A DNA stretch of 64,000 nt from JANQQJ01 sp046290575 (GCA_046290575.1 JBKAGX010000003.1:186001-250000), one strand, 5' to 3'. Counted from the first letter of the stretch, positions 8,012 through 17,560 are shown. Numbers and translations: made by a program. The notes: generated by a model from the sequence alone, not told the origin.

Positions 8012-8728
8012 ATGCAGATATTTCTCCAACGCCCCGGCGCCATTCCAATTCTGGTGACTGCCGCTGCTGTGCTGCTTTGCACGGTGCTCGGCTTTTGGCA
8101 GCTTCAACGGCGTGACTGGAAGCATGAGATCATCGATACGATCGAGACCAACATGAAGGCAGATCCTGTCGTGCTGCCGGGTGAAATTGACGATCCTGCG
8201 GCCTGGGATTACCGCCGCGTCTCTGTCACGGGCACGTTCCGGCATGACAAGGAATCCTATCTGCAGGCCCAGTCGAGGCGGGGGAATTTTGGGTGGCAGA
8301 TTATCACACCGCTGCTGCGCGCAGACGGCACGACCGTTATGGTTAACCGGGGCTGGGTGCCTTACGAAGATCGCGACCCCTCCGCGCGCCCTGAAGGCCA
8401 AGTGGACGGTGTTGTTACCGTTTCAGGCATTGCGCGGCTGCCCTGGCGGCAGGGATGGATTGCCCGTGAATATGTCTTCGACAACGACCCCGTTAACAAG
8501 GTTTTCTACGAAGGCGCGCTGGGCGAAATGGCTGCGGCGCATGAATTAGACGTGCTGCCGCTGTTCGTCGACGCTGATGACACGGCCACCTCCTGGGACT
8601 GGCCCAAAGGCGGCCAGACTGTCCTGAAACTGCGCGACAATCACCTGATGTACGCGATCCAGTGGTTCTTGCTGGCCATTGCCGGCATAGTCATTTTTGT
8701 GCTGTATCATCGCAAGAAGGATGCTTGA
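8012..8728 (+). CDS. SURF1 family cytochrome oxidase assembly protein
   Basis: 238 aa. SURF1 proteins help insert haem a into subunit I. It has the family topology: an N-terminal helix (about residues 9-28) ending in the GFWQLQRRDWKHEII segment, a periplasmic domain with the conserved motif RRGNFGWQIITPL followed by VMVNRGWVP, and a C-terminal helix near 'HLMYAIQWFLLAIAGIVIF'. The stop TGA overlaps the thrC start ATG. Together with ctaB and ctaG this completes an assembly set around the structural genes; only ctaA and Sco-type copper chaperones are absent from the window. Confidence 0.93.
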   Translation: MQIFLQRPGAIPILVTAAAVLLCTVLGFWQLQRRDWKHEIIDTIETNMKADPVVLPGEIDDPAAWDYRRVSVTGTFRHDKESYLQAQSRRGNFGWQIITPLLRADGTTVMVNRGWVPYEDRDPSARPEGQVDGVVTVSGIARLPWRQGWIAREYVFDNDPVNKVFYEGALGEMAAAHELDVLPLFVDADDTATSWDWPKGGQTVLKLRDNHLMYAIQWFLLAIAGIVIFVLYHRKKDA

Positions 8729-10122
8729 TGCAGTATGTAAGCACGCGTGGGTCTGCGCCCGCGCTGGATTTTGAACAGGTTGTACTGACGGGCCTTGCCC
8801 GCGACGGCGGCCTCTATGTACCTGAGACTTGGCCCGCTCTCGATATGTCCAGTCTCGGTGGGTTGTCCTATAGCGCGTTAGCGACGCGCGTGATGTTGCC
8901 TTATGTCGCGGACACAATCCCGGAAGGTGACTTCGCCGGGCTTGTCGAAGAGGCGTACCGCGTTCCCGACGTGTTTCATCAGGCAGCCGTGACGCCGTTG
9001 CGCCAGCTGGATGCGAATGAGTGGCTGCTGGAGCTGTTCCACGGCCCGACGCTGGCCTTCAAGGATGTCGCCCTACAACTTTTGGGTCGGTTGTTTGAGT
9101 ATCTGCTCGCCCGCCGTGGCGATAAGATTACGATTGTGGGCGCGACCTCCGGCGATACCGGCTCAGCCGCCATCGAAGCCTGCCGCGACCGCGAAAACAT
9201 TCAGATATTCATGTTACATCCGGCGGGCCGGGTATCAGACGTGCAGCGGCGGCAGATGACGACGGTTGCATCTGACAATGTGATCAACATCGCCGTTGAG
9301 GGCACCTTTGATGATTGTCAGGCGCATGTGAAGTCCATGTTCAATGATTTGGCGTTCCGCGACCGGCTGAAACTGGGCGCGGTGAATTCGATCAACTGGG
9401 CGCGGGTGATGGCGCAGATCGTTTACTACGTGCAGGCGGCGCTGGCGCTGGGTGCGCGTGCGGATCGACCGATTGATTTTTCGGTGCCGACCGGGAATTT
9501 CGGTGACGTTTTTGCCGGTTACGTCGCGGCCCAAATGGGCGTACCCATCGGCAATCTGATTGTGGCCACCAATATCAATGACATCCTGTCGCGTGCCCTC
9601 AATCAAGGCGACTATTCCTGTGGTGACGTTCAGCCCACCACCAGCCCCAGCATGGACATTCAGGTGTCGAGCAACTTTGAACGGCTGTTGTTTGACCTGT
9701 ATGACCGTGACGGTGATGCGGTGAAATCACTGATGCAGCGATTCTTTCAGGCGCGCGCTCTGGAGATCGGCCCGGATCAGCTGGCGCGGGCTGCGAAACA
9801 GTTTTCGGCGACGCGTGTGGATGAGGGTGAAACCAAAGCTACGATTGCTGACGTCATGACCGATAGCGGGGTGTTGATCGACCCACACAGCGCCGTCGGG
9901 GTTGCCGCGGCCCGGGCTGCCCAACGCGATCCTGCCGTCCCGTTGGTAACGCTAGCAACCGCGCATCCCGCGAAGTTTCCCGATGCGGTCGAGGCCGCTA
10001 CCGGTATTCGCCCGCCATTGCCGTCGCACCTGGCTGATTTATTCGAGCGTCCTGAACAATTCGAGACGCTGCCCAACGATTTGGGCGCCATTCAATCCTT
10101 TATTGAGACACGCGCCATATGA
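8728..10122 (+). CDS. thrC: Threonine synthase
   Basis: 464 aa PLP enzyme that converts O-phosphohomoserine to threonine and phosphate. The opening YVSTRGSAP and the PLP-lysine segment HGPTLAFKDVALQ (K112) are characteristic, as is ATSGDTGSAA for the phosphate-binding loop. I use the ATG at 8728, which overlaps the SURF1 stop; a longer frame exists but only adds residues from the SURF1 3' end. Its own stop overlaps the next gene's ATG (ATATGACC). The enzyme before it in the pathway, homoserine kinase, is at 18.4-19.4 kb. Why thrC is attached to the oxidase transcript is not clear, but the linkage is common in this class. Confidence 0.96.
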   Translation: MQYVSTRGSAPALDFEQVVLTGLARDGGLYVPETWPALDMSSLGGLSYSALATRVMLPYVADTIPEGDFAGLVEEAYRVPDVFHQAAVTPLRQLDANEWLLELFHGPTLAFKDVALQLLGRLFEYLLARRGDKITIVGATSGDTGSAAIEACRDRENIQIFMLHPAGRVSDVQRRQMTTVASDNVINIAVEGTFDDCQAHVKSMFNDLAFRDRLKLGAVNSINWARVMAQIVYYVQAALALGARADRPIDFSVPTGNFGDVFAGYVAAQMGVPIGNLIVATNINDILSRALNQGDYSCGDVQPTTSPSMDIQVSSNFERLLFDLYDRDGDAVKSLMQRFFQARALEIGPDQLARAAKQFSATRVDEGETKATIADVMTDSGVLIDPHSAVGVAAARAAQRDPAVPLVTLATAHPAKFPDAVEAATGIRPPLPSHLADLFERPEQFETLPNDLGAIQSFIETRAI

Positions 10123-11381
10123 CCATTCAGCAAAGCGTTCTACCCAATGGGTTGCGTATCGTCTCGGAGTCGATGCCTGGTCTTGAAACGACGTCGCTGG
10201 GGATTTGGGTGGGCGTTGGCGCACGCTCGGAGAAGCCCAAGCAAATGGGTGTTTCGCATATGCTGGAACATATGGCGTTTAAGGGCACGACGACTCGCAG
10301 CGCGCTCGACATTGCGGAACAGATTGAGGATGTCGGTGGACACCTCAACGCTTATACGTCGCGGGAGCAAACTGCCTATTTCGCGCGGGCGCTTGGCGAT
10401 GATGTGCCGCTGACGCTCGATATTCTGGGCGATATTCTACAGCATTCCACCTTTGAACGTGATGAGCTGGAGCGCGAGCGCGGCGTCATCATCCAGGAAA
10501 TCGGCGAGGCGCATGATACGCCCGACGATCTGGTGTTCGACCTGCTGCAGGAAGCGGCCTATCCGGACCAGCCCGCTGGATGGCCTATTCTGGGTACACC
10601 GGAGACGGTATCCAGCTTTTCGGCTGACACGCTCGCGGGCTATATGGGCGACCACTATGGCGCGGGTTCCATGGTGTTATCAGCCGCAGGCAAGATTGAT
10701 CATGATGCACTTGTGGCATTGGCGCAGGATCACCTGACCGGCGTGCCTGAAGGAACCGCACAGGTGCCGGAGCGGGCAGCCTTCAGCGGCGGTTGTGCGG
10801 TGGAAGAACGAGCTCTTGAGCAGGTTCATCTGACATTGGGCTTCCCCGGGGTCGCCTATCCGGATGAGTCATTCTACGCCATGCAGGTTCTGTCCACCGT
10901 GTTGGGTGGGGGGATGTCCTCGCGGTTGTTCCAGGAAGTCAGGGAGAAGCGTGGCCTTGCATACTCTGTCTATTCATTCTCCTCCTCCATGAACGATAGC
11001 GGCCTGTTCGGTATCTATGCCGGGACCGGGCCCGAGCAGGTCGACAAGCTGCTCACGGTCATTGCCGATCAGCTTCGCGCCGTCGGTGACCTGATCAGTA
11101 AAGAGGAGTTTCTGCGGGCGAGAGCTCAGCTGAAGGCGAGTACCCTGATGGCGTTGGAGAGTTCGTCCAGCCGGACTGACCAGATGGCCCGCCAGCTTTT
11201 GATCTATGGTCGGATCGTGCCGCTTGATGAGCTTGTTGAGAAACTCGATGCGGTAACCATTGAGGATGTGAAAGTTGCAGCCCGCGGATTGTTGACAAAA
11301 GCGCCTCTGGCGATGGCAGCTGTCGGGCCGCTCGGCGATTTGCCATCCTATGAGACCGTTGCGGGGCGCTTCAGCGCTTAA
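10119..11381 (+). CDS. M16 family zinc peptidase (processing-peptidase-like)
   Basis: 420 aa pitrilysin-family protein, similar in length and layout to mitochondrial processing peptidase beta. The inverted zinc motif HMLEH is at residues 47-51, with the distal Glu in the IIQEIGEAHD region near 126-130. The second M16 domain carries the glycine-rich segment VLGGGMSSRLFQEVREKRGLAYSVYSF, a conserved hallmark. Family bacterial members are cytosolic or periplasmic oligopeptidases; no signal peptide is visible here, so a cytoplasmic role is likely. It overlaps the thrC stop by 4 nt and converges with the YqgE gene with a 4-nt overlap. Confidence 0.92.
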   Translation: MTIQQSVLPNGLRIVSESMPGLETTSLGIWVGVGARSEKPKQMGVSHMLEHMAFKGTTTRSALDIAEQIEDVGGHLNAYTSREQTAYFARALGDDVPLTLDILGDILQHSTFERDELERERGVIIQEIGEAHDTPDDLVFDLLQEAAYPDQPAGWPILGTPETVSSFSADTLAGYMGDHYGAGSMVLSAAGKIDHDALVALAQDHLTGVPEGTAQVPERAAFSGGCAVEERALEQVHLTLGFPGVAYPDESFYAMQVLSTVLGGGMSSRLFQEVREKRGLAYSVYSFSSSMNDSGLFGIYAGTGPEQVDKLLTVIADQLRAVGDLISKEEFLRARAQLKASTLMALESSSSRTDQMARQLLIYGRIVPLDELVEKLDAVTIEDVKVAARGLLTKAPLAMAAVGPLGDLPSYETVAGRFSA

Positions 11382-11971
11382 GCGTGACCGGCGCTTGAGG
11401 AAAGCTGCGAGACATCGACCCCCAGTTTCGCCATCGCGAGCGGCCATTTCAGCGCCGGTTCGGTCATAAACAGCAAGTCTGTATCAACTTCGGTATGCAG
11501 CCAGGCATTGGCCTGGATCTCGCTTTCAAGCTGACCGGCGCCCCAGCCCGCATATCCCAGCGCCACCAGGCTGTTCTGGGGCCCCTGACCACTGGCGAGG
11601 GCCTTGAGAACATCCAATGTCGCACTCAGCGCGAAGAGCTCGGAGACCACCAACGTGGTGTCCTGCACATAATCCGCCGAATGAAGGACGAATCCCCGGT
11701 TGGGTTCAACCGGGCCACCGGTGAAGACCGGAAGGTCTTCGCACTCTCCAGGGGTCTCGATCCCCAACTGATCGACGAGCTCGGGAAACGAAACATTGTC
11801 GGCGGTCAGATTAATGATAAGCCCCATCGCGCCTTCAGGCGAATGCTCACATATACAGATAACGCTGCGTTCGAACCGTGGGTCACCCATATTCGGCATT
11901 GCGATCAACAGCTTGCCGCGCAGGAAGTCTGTGTCGTTGCTCAGGTCGCTTTGAAATGGCGTGTTGCTCAT
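11378..11971 (-). CDS. YqgE/AlgH family protein (UPF0301)
   Basis: 197 aa. Recognised from GKLLIAMPNMGDPRFERSVICICEHSPEGAMGLIIN near the N-terminus and the later GGPVEPNRGFVLH and GYAGWGAGQLESEI segments, which are the family's strongest blocks. YqgE/AlgH proteins are widely conserved and were tied to alginate regulation in Pseudomonas; their biochemical function is unresolved. The gene converges with the M16 peptidase (4-nt overlap) and is divergent from the DsbD-like gene with 80 bp between starts. Confidence 0.92.
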   Translation of the reverse strand: MSNTPFQSDLSNDTDFLRGKLLIAMPNMGDPRFERSVICICEHSPEGAMGLIINLTADNVSFPELVDQLGIETPGECEDLPVFTGGPVEPNRGFVLHSADYVQDTTLVVSELFALSATLDVLKALASGQGPQNSLVALGYAGWGAGQLESEIQANAWLHTEVDTDLLFMTEPALKWPLAMAKLGVDVSQLSSSAGHA

Positions 11972-12051
11972 GATCTATAAATGCGTTCGCTTTGGCTGCG
12001 CTCAAGCCCTCGTGAAGTGATTCCCGGGCAATCGGCCCTATATTACAGCCA

Positions 12052-12951
12052 ATGAGCATCAAGAAGCGACAGCATCCAGCCCATCGTTTGGTTTTCGCCG
12101 GATTTCTGGTCTTTGCCGGATCTGCCTCGGTACAGGCTGAAACGGCGTCGGATTGGGAACGCGGTGAGTATAGCTCCGTGCGTCTGATCGCTGCTTCGGA
12201 TGGCGTCGGACCCGATGGAACAGTCGATGTCGGTGTGCAGATGCGGCTGAGGTCGGGTTGGAAGACCTATTGGCGATCGCCGGGTCAGGCTGGTGTGCCA
12301 ACCCGATTCGATATGGCCGGGTCCGCGAACGTAGAAACAACGGAGGTCGCCTGGCCTACGCCGGAGCGATTTAGCGATTTCGAATTCGAAACCTATGGCT
12401 ATGGCGGGGAAGTCGTTTTTCCGATCGCTGTTGATGTCACCAACCCGAAAATGCCGACCAACCTGAGGGTCAAGGTCACTTTTGGTGTCTGCAAGGAAAT
12501 CTGTATTCCCATGGAGGCATTCCTTGAGCTTGATTTGAAGCCGGTTGACGCCCCTGAGGCGACGTCGCATGCGAGCAAAATCCAGCGCTTTCGCGACAAG
12601 GTGCCGTTGGCCAGTGGGGAGGCCGGTTTGAGTGTTTCGTCGTTGATCCTTGAGCAGGATGCACAATTGCAGCGGCTGGAAATTCTCGCGGTCAACGAAG
12701 CCGGTTTCCAGTGGCCGGACGTGGCGCTGGAACTGCCGCCCGCGTTTCGTACAGGCGTCCCGGGCGTGCGCATGAGCCTTGATCGCCGACGGGCACGGCT
12801 GTCGCTGCCGCTGTGGAGCAACGGTGCGCAGGATTCGCTGGTCGGAGAAACCGTTAAGGTGACGCTTTGGGATGAAGACGGCCGTGCGGTGGAGCGCAGC
12901 CTGACGGTTGAAGCCGCTGAATCCAACGAGACTGCACAGAAGGCTCGCTAA
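12052..12951 (+). CDS. Exported protein with DsbD N-terminal-like domain
   Basis: 299 aa. A signal peptide ends near residue 29 (AGSASVQAE). The mature part resembles the N-terminal (alpha, immunoglobulin-like) thiol-exchange domain of DsbD: LRSGWKTYWRSPGQAGVPTRFD, then WPTPERF and FGVCKEICIPMEA with the paired cysteines C-K-E-I-C. No transmembrane DsbD-beta or thioredoxin gamma domain follows, so this is a stand-alone alpha domain with a C-terminal beta-rich extension. Stand-alone copies occur in alphaproteobacteria and probably pass electrons in the periplasm, but the partner is not evident. A peroxiredoxin gene follows 124 bp later. Confidence 0.82.
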   Translation: MSIKKRQHPAHRLVFAGFLVFAGSASVQAETASDWERGEYSSVRLIAASDGVGPDGTVDVGVQMRLRSGWKTYWRSPGQAGVPTRFDMAGSANVETTEVAWPTPERFSDFEFETYGYGGEVVFPIAVDVTNPKMPTNLRVKVTFGVCKEICIPMEAFLELDLKPVDAPEATSHASKIQRFRDKVPLASGEAGLSVSSLILEQDAQLQRLEILAVNEAGFQWPDVALELPPAFRTGVPGVRMSLDRRRARLSLPLWSNGAQDSLVGETVKVTLWDEDGRAVERSLTVEAAESNETAQKAR

Positions 12952-13075
12952 GACTTCGATTCCGGAAGAAATTCCGCGCGGACCTGATATTATCCCGCCG
13001 CTGCTGTCGAGGGGGTGGCCCTCAAAGAGACAGCAACGATTTTCTCAACTGTTCAAGATCAAGGATCAGGAAGCC

Positions 13076-13558
13076 ATGACCATCAAAGTTGGAGACAAAA
13101 TTCCCGAAGGGACGCTGATGCAGATGACCGGTGACGGGCCGGCGCCGATTTCGACGGCGGATCTGTTCGGCGGTAAGAAAGTAGTGTTGTTTGCGGTACC
13201 CGGTGCTTTTACGCCGACATGTTCGGCCAAGCACCTGCCGGGTTTCGTCGATCATGCCGCCGATATCAAAGGCAAGGGCGTCGATACGATTGCATGCATG
13301 TCTGTGAACGATGTGTTTGTGATGGATGCCTGGGGCAAGGACCAGTCAGCCGACGGCAAGGTCGTGATGCTGGCCGATGGCAATGGTGAGTTCACCGGCG
13401 CGCTGGGGCTGGGCCTTGATGCCAGCGGGTTCGGCATGGGCCAGCGCTCACAGCGTTTCTCACTGATCGCGGAAGACGGCGTTGTGACCGAGCTCAATGT
13501 CGATGAAGGCGGTGCGCTGGAGAAGTCGAGCGCCGAGGTTGCTCTGTCGCAGCTCTAA
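13076..13558 (+). CDS. Peroxiredoxin, Prx5 type
   Basis: 160 aa thiol peroxidase that reduces H2O2 and organic hydroperoxides. The peroxidatic cysteine is C49 in PGAFTPTCSAKHLPGF; other Prx5 features include the VNDVFVM segment and GFGMGQRSQRFSLI near the end. The length and the ATG at 13076 match the family; the longer in-frame upstream stretch has no homologous features. No glutaredoxin domain is fused, so the reductant is likely a separate glutaredoxin or thioredoxin. Transcription ends at the strong hairpin just downstream. Confidence 0.93.
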   Translation: MTIKVGDKIPEGTLMQMTGDGPAPISTADLFGGKKVVLFAVPGAFTPTCSAKHLPGFVDHAADIKGKGVDTIACMSVNDVFVMDAWGKDQSADGKVVMLADGNGEFTGALGLGLDASGFGMGQRSQRFSLIAEDGVVTELNVDEGGALEKSSAEVALSQL

Positions 13559-13593
13559 AACTGCACGACACAGACCGGACATAGAAAAGAAAA

Positions 13594-13620
13594 GGGGGAG
13601 CCGCTGGCTCCCCCTTTTTT
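13594..13620. terminator. Bidirectional intrinsic terminator
   Basis: Perfect 9-bp GC-rich stem (GGGGGAGCC / GGCTCCCCC) around a 3-nt loop, followed by six T on the plus strand and preceded by A-rich sequence that gives a T-run on the minus strand. It lies between the convergent peroxiredoxin (+) and TonB receptor (-) genes and should end both transcripts. Confidence 0.9.
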
Positions 13621-13640
13621 GTGCAGTATCGAAGTGCTGC

Positions 13641-16187
13641 TTAGTAGCGAACAGATGCTTCCAGGAAGATCTGACGGCCACGGGCCAGGTTCCAGACTTC
13701 ATCCGGAACCGTTGCAAACGGACGCGGGCCACTGGTTGTGATTGCACGGTGGTCGGTGATGTTCCGGCCAACGACTGCGAACTCCCAGCTACCCTCAATG
13801 CTGCCGATGGAGGCGGCGAGATCGATCGTCGCGTAGGAACTCTGCCTCGTGTCCTCGAAGCTGTCTTCATTGGTGAAGTACTTGCTCGAGAACGCCAGGT
13901 TACCGTTGAAGGCCAGCTCCAGGCCGTTACCCACAGGCCGACGATAGTCAAAGCCAATGTTACCCGACCAGGTCGGGGCACGGGCGGCTTTACGGCCTTC
14001 CAGGTTTTCTTCCGTCACCGGAATATCGTTATTCGGGTTCGGGTCGAATTCCTTTGTGTACTTCGTGCTGGTCAGAGCCAGTGTGCCGAAGAGGGTCAGG
14101 CCATCTACTGGCGCGATCCAGTTGAACTCGAGTTCAAGTCCCTTATTGGTAAGCTCTGAAGCATTACCAGTCTGGAACTGGGTGTTCACCGCGTCGAAGT
14201 TCTGCACCTGCAGATTCTGGAAGACGTAGTAGTAACCGGTGAAATTCAGCTGCAGGTTACCGTCAAAGAACAGTGCCTTCATGCCGGCCTCACCACCTTT
14301 GGCCGTCTCAGAATCGAAGATCAGACCGTCGGCTGCCGCTGCCCGTACTTCGGGGTCCATGCTGGCAAAGTCGGCCAGGTTACGCGATGGCAGGGCCGAG
14401 TTGTCGATGCCACCGGACTTGAAGCCGGTCTTGTAGGCAATGAACAGGTTGATCTCCTCGGTTGCGCTCCAGGTCAACGCCACTTCAGGCGACAGATTGT
14501 CGTCCTTGAAGATGATGTCGCCGGTGTCGAAACCACTGGGAACGAAGCCAAGAACGCCGCTGCCGAACCAGTGCATATAGGGCACCAGAACGTTGTTTCG
14601 CTTGCGCTCATCCGACCAGCGTACGCCACCCGAGAGTTCCAGGTCTTCGGTGATGTCCCAGATCAGCTGGCCGAAGATTGAGATGGCACGCATGTCGTAG
14701 ATGTGACGCTTGAACCAGTCAGAGGTGAAGCCACTGCTGTCCGGTCCGGTCAGGCCCGACGGGCCAAAGATGGTCGCAAAGTTCACTGCGTACTGGTTGG
14801 TGTTGAATTCCGAGTTACGGTCTTCGAAGAAGAAACCCAGCATGAAGTTCACTGGCGCGTCATAGTCTGACGTCAGGCGGACTTCCTGGCTGAACTGCTC
14901 CAGCTGGTGATCCGTGATACCGCCACCCAGCGTGTAGCTGGTGTTGTTAAGTTCTGGCAGGCCAACGAAGGGGGCGCCACCGCTTGCTTCGGCCATGTTA
15001 TACCAGGGACATGCAGCTTGATCGGCGCAAACGCCGCCATAGCTGTACCAGTCACTATCCTGAGCCGTCTGGTCGAAGTAGCCGGTTACCGTGGTCAGGT
15101 TGATGTCATCCGTGATGTCCCAGTCGAGCTCAAGGCGAAGGTACCAGATGTCGGACTTGCCAAACGGGGTGCCGCCACGAAGGTCGGGCCGATTGGTGCC
15201 GTCAACGGTCGGTGCATTCTGAGCAAGATCCGGTGCGCCGCTGTAGCGCCATTGACGCTTGCGCTTGTGATCACACTCATACCCCGGTTCAATCGGGAAG
15301 CCCAGCGGATGGAGAATCGGGTCAGCAATGCCATCGGCACCACAGTCGAGAATCGCGTCCTGAATAGAACCGTCGTTCCTGTGGCCGACATAATTGGCCT
15401 TTAGGTTGGCAGAGAAGTTGTCTGCCGGATCCCACTGCAGGGTAAGGCGCAGCAGCATATTTTCCTGACCCTTGTTTTTGTCGAGGGTCGGATCAACGAA
15501 GTGTGCCTGATTGACGTATTGACGGTCGATGTCATTCCAGTGTGCGGCCAGGCGAAAGCCCAGCTCATCCGTAATCGGACCGGAGACATAGCCTTCCAGC
15601 GTGTAACCGCGTTCTTCGATCTCGTAGGACGCCGTGCCGCCGACTTCGAACTCGTCAGTCGGGTTGGCTGACGTAATCGAGATCACGCCGGCCGAGGAGC
15701 CTTTGCCGAAGAACAGCGATTGCGGACCCTTCAAGACTTCGATCTGTGCGACGTCGAAAAAGCCAGACTGCAGCACACGCATCGAGCCAATTGAAATGCC
15801 GTCAAAGTTTAGTGCGACGGCCGAGTCAAAAGCAGCCGAGATGTTGGTTGAGCCCACGCCGCGAAGTGTAACTTGCGCGCCGGAACCGGAACCGCCCAGC
15901 TGAACATTCAGCGAGGGCACACGGGCCGAAAGGTCGGCGACCTCTTCAATGTTAAAACGCTGCAGCGTTTCTTGACCGACAGCGGTGATGGTGACCGGCA
16001 CATCCTGAATACCTTCATCACGCTTACGCGCCGTCGTGATGATGGTTTCGCGAGTAACGGTCTGTACAGGTGCTTCTGCCGTCGCGCCTTGGGCGAACGA
16101 CGGAGCGGTTGCAAAAGTCGTCAAGAGAGCGGCGGTGGAAGCTGATAACAGCGCCATCGACCGCCCAAAGGGGAGTTTGGTTTTCAT
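13641..16187 (-). CDS. TonB-dependent outer-membrane receptor
   Basis: 848 aa. From the start used here: signal peptide ending near AQGATAEAP, a TonB-box-like ETIITTARKR stretch, a plug domain with VPVTITAVG, the ARVPSLNVQ block and VEVLKGPQSLFFGKGSSAGVISI, then a beta-barrel ending in the aromatic R-Y C-terminus typical of outer-membrane proteins. ATG 16187 is preferred because AAGGACC lies 9 bases upstream and a signal peptide begins there; a further 24 codons in frame lack both. The Tyr/Asp-rich barrel is of the Caulobacter/sphingomonad type often used for plant- or alga-derived compounds or siderophores. The substrate cannot be read from sequence and no transporter or catabolic genes lie next to it. 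Confidence 0.93.
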   Translation of the reverse strand: MKTKLPFGRSMALLSASTAALLTTFATAPSFAQGATAEAPVQTVTRETIITTARKRDEGIQDVPVTITAVGQETLQRFNIEEVADLSARVPSLNVQLGGSGSGAQVTLRGVGSTNISAAFDSAVALNFDGISIGSMRVLQSGFFDVAQIEVLKGPQSLFFGKGSSAGVISITSANPTDEFEVGGTASYEIEERGYTLEGYVSGPITDELGFRLAAHWNDIDRQYVNQAHFVDPTLDKNKGQENMLLRLTLQWDPADNFSANLKANYVGHRNDGSIQDAILDCGADGIADPILHPLGFPIEPGYECDHKRKRQWRYSGAPDLAQNAPTVDGTNRPDLRGGTPFGKSDIWYLRLELDWDITDDINLTTVTGYFDQTAQDSDWYSYGGVCADQAACPWYNMAEASGGAPFVGLPELNNTSYTLGGGITDHQLEQFSQEVRLTSDYDAPVNFMLGFFFEDRNSEFNTNQYAVNFATIFGPSGLTGPDSSGFTSDWFKRHIYDMRAISIFGQLIWDITEDLELSGGVRWSDERKRNNVLVPYMHWFGSGVLGFVPSGFDTGDIIFKDDNLSPEVALTWSATEEINLFIAYKTGFKSGGIDNSALPSRNLADFASMDPEVRAAAADGLIFDSETAKGGEAGMKALFFDGNLQLNFTGYYYVFQNLQVQNFDAVNTQFQTGNASELTNKGLELEFNWIAPVDGLTLFGTLALTSTKYTKEFDPNPNNDIPVTEENLEGRKAARAPTWSGNIGFDYRRPVGNGLELAFNGNLAFSSKYFTNEDSFEDTRQSSYATIDLAASIGSIEGSWEFAVVGRNITDHRAITTSGPRPFATVPDEVWNLARGRQIFLEASVRY

Positions 16188-16401
16188 ATCAAGGGTCCTT
16201 CCCAGCTTTACCTCAGTCCTCACCGGTTCTTCGTGACCGCGAATTAGGGACTGAGACACTTAGAGTGCGACCTACGATATGGCCGCACCTATAATGCCGG
16301 TTGTATATTCATTCCGTCATTTTGACGCAGCACCAAATTTACCGTGTAGGCCTTTTTGGTGGAGAGCGTGTTGCAAAAAGACAACGTATACAACTCACCA
16401 A

Positions 16402-16435
16402 ATTCATCCATGAATGTTTAAGTCATGCATGACTT
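16402..16435. promoter_or_regulatory. Two tandem palindromes in the TonB receptor / SPFH intergenic region
   Basis: ATTCAT-CC-ATGAAT (16402-16415) is followed 4 bp later by a perfect 16-bp palindrome AAGTCATGCATGACTT (16420-16435). They lie in the 419-bp stretch between two divergent genes, 215-250 bp from the receptor start and about 170-205 bp from the SPFH start, and look like regulator binding sites. Elsewhere in 16188-16606 I see AT-rich sequence, including a TATAAT at 16290-16295 with no good -35 at the right distance, and nothing coding. Confidence 0.5.
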
Positions 16436-16606
16436 TATGGCTTCGCATGTCTGAGTACTCCCCTCGATTTCGTGCCTGCTTACGGTCGAATAGTATCAAG
16501 CCTGCTCAATTTTTCTGTTCGCCGTCTTATCGTTGCGAGAATCATCCCCATATAGAAAAAGCCGTTAGGGAAAGGCTTGAGAAAATCACTATTGAGGAGG
16601 TGTCTG

Positions 16607-17557
16607 GTGGAACTGGTTCTTGGTTTCCTTGTATTTGTCGTCGTTCTGCTTTTTCTGGGGGTCAAGGCCGTATCCCAGGGCGAAGAGTACACAGTCGAAC
16701 GATTTGGCCGGTACACCAAAACGTTGCGGCCCGGGCTCAATTTGATCGTCCCGTTTGTCGACCGGATCGGGTCGAAAATGAACATGCAGGAACAGGTGCT
16801 GGATATTCCGTCACAGGAAATCATCACCAAAGACAACGCGATGGTTCGTGTTGACGGTATTGTGTTTTTCCAGGTGCTTGATGCTGCCAAGGCCGCCTAT
16901 GAAGTGCGCCAGCTTGAGCTGGCGATCCTGAATCTGGTGATGACCAATATCCGGACCGTCATGGGATCGATGGATCTGGACGAATTATTGTCGCAGCGTG
17001 ACAAGATCAATGCGGCCCTGCTGACCGTGGTTGATGATGCGACCACACCCTGGGGCGTCAAGGTTACGCGTATCGAAATCAAGGATATGGAACCGCCGGC
17101 TGATCTGGTCCAGGCGATGGCCCGGCAGATGAAGGCAGAGCGCGAGAAGCGTGCGAACATTCTGGAAGCCGAGGGCTTCCGCCAGGCGGAAATTCTGAAG
17201 GCTGAAGGCGAAAAGCGGGCCGCTATTCTCGAAGCCGAGGGCCGCAAGGAAGCCGCCTTCCGTGATGCAGAGGCGCGCGAACGTGAAGCGCAGGCCGAGG
17301 CGCAGGCCACAAAAGATGTATCCGAGGCCATTGCATCCGGCGACAAGAACGCCATTAATTATTTTGTCGCGCAGGAATACATTCGCACCATGAGAGAGTT
17401 TGCGATCTCGCCCAATCAGAAGCTTGTCTTCATGCCGCTTGAAGCCTCCAGCGTCATTGGGTCGATCGGCGGGATCGGCGAATTGTTCAAGGAACTCAAG
17501 GGCGATGACCCCGACGGGTCTGGCAGTGGCCATGTGCCGAGGGTGGGGAGGGATTAA
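16607..17557 (+). CDS. SPFH/band-7 membrane protein (stomatin, QmcA-like)
   Basis: 316 aa. One N-terminal membrane helix (about 3-22) precedes the band-7 domain (VSQGEEYTVERFGRYTKTLRPGLNLIVPFVDRI) and a long Glu/Ala-rich coiled coil (about 180-245; REKRANILEAEGFRQAEILKAEGEKRAAI). The GTG at 16607 is chosen because GAGGAGG lies 6 bases upstream and the helix starts there; a TTG further up has no SD. Family members form large ring or cage oligomers in the membrane and influence protease access and lipid domains. It is followed 3 bp later by an NfeD gene, the usual partner. Confidence 0.93.
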   Translation: MELVLGFLVFVVVLLFLGVKAVSQGEEYTVERFGRYTKTLRPGLNLIVPFVDRIGSKMNMQEQVLDIPSQEIITKDNAMVRVDGIVFFQVLDAAKAAYEVRQLELAILNLVMTNIRTVMGSMDLDELLSQRDKINAALLTVVDDATTPWGVKVTRIEIKDMEPPADLVQAMARQMKAEREKRANILEAEGFRQAEILKAEGEKRAAILEAEGRKEAAFRDAEAREREAQAEAQATKDVSEAIASGDKNAINYFVAQEYIRTMREFAISPNQKLVFMPLEASSVIGSIGGIGELFKELKGDDPDGSGSGHVPRVGRD

Positions 17558-17560
17558 GAC

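Noticed and set aside
13641..16259. Use of the first start codon for the TonB receptor (16259)
   Set aside because: The signal peptide and an SD sequence both point to ATG 16187; the extra 24 residues are polar and would bury the signal peptide.
16290..16295. TATAAT as a -10 element for the SPFH gene
   Set aside because: No matching -35 hexamer occurs 15-19 bp upstream, and the site is more than 300 bp from the start codon.
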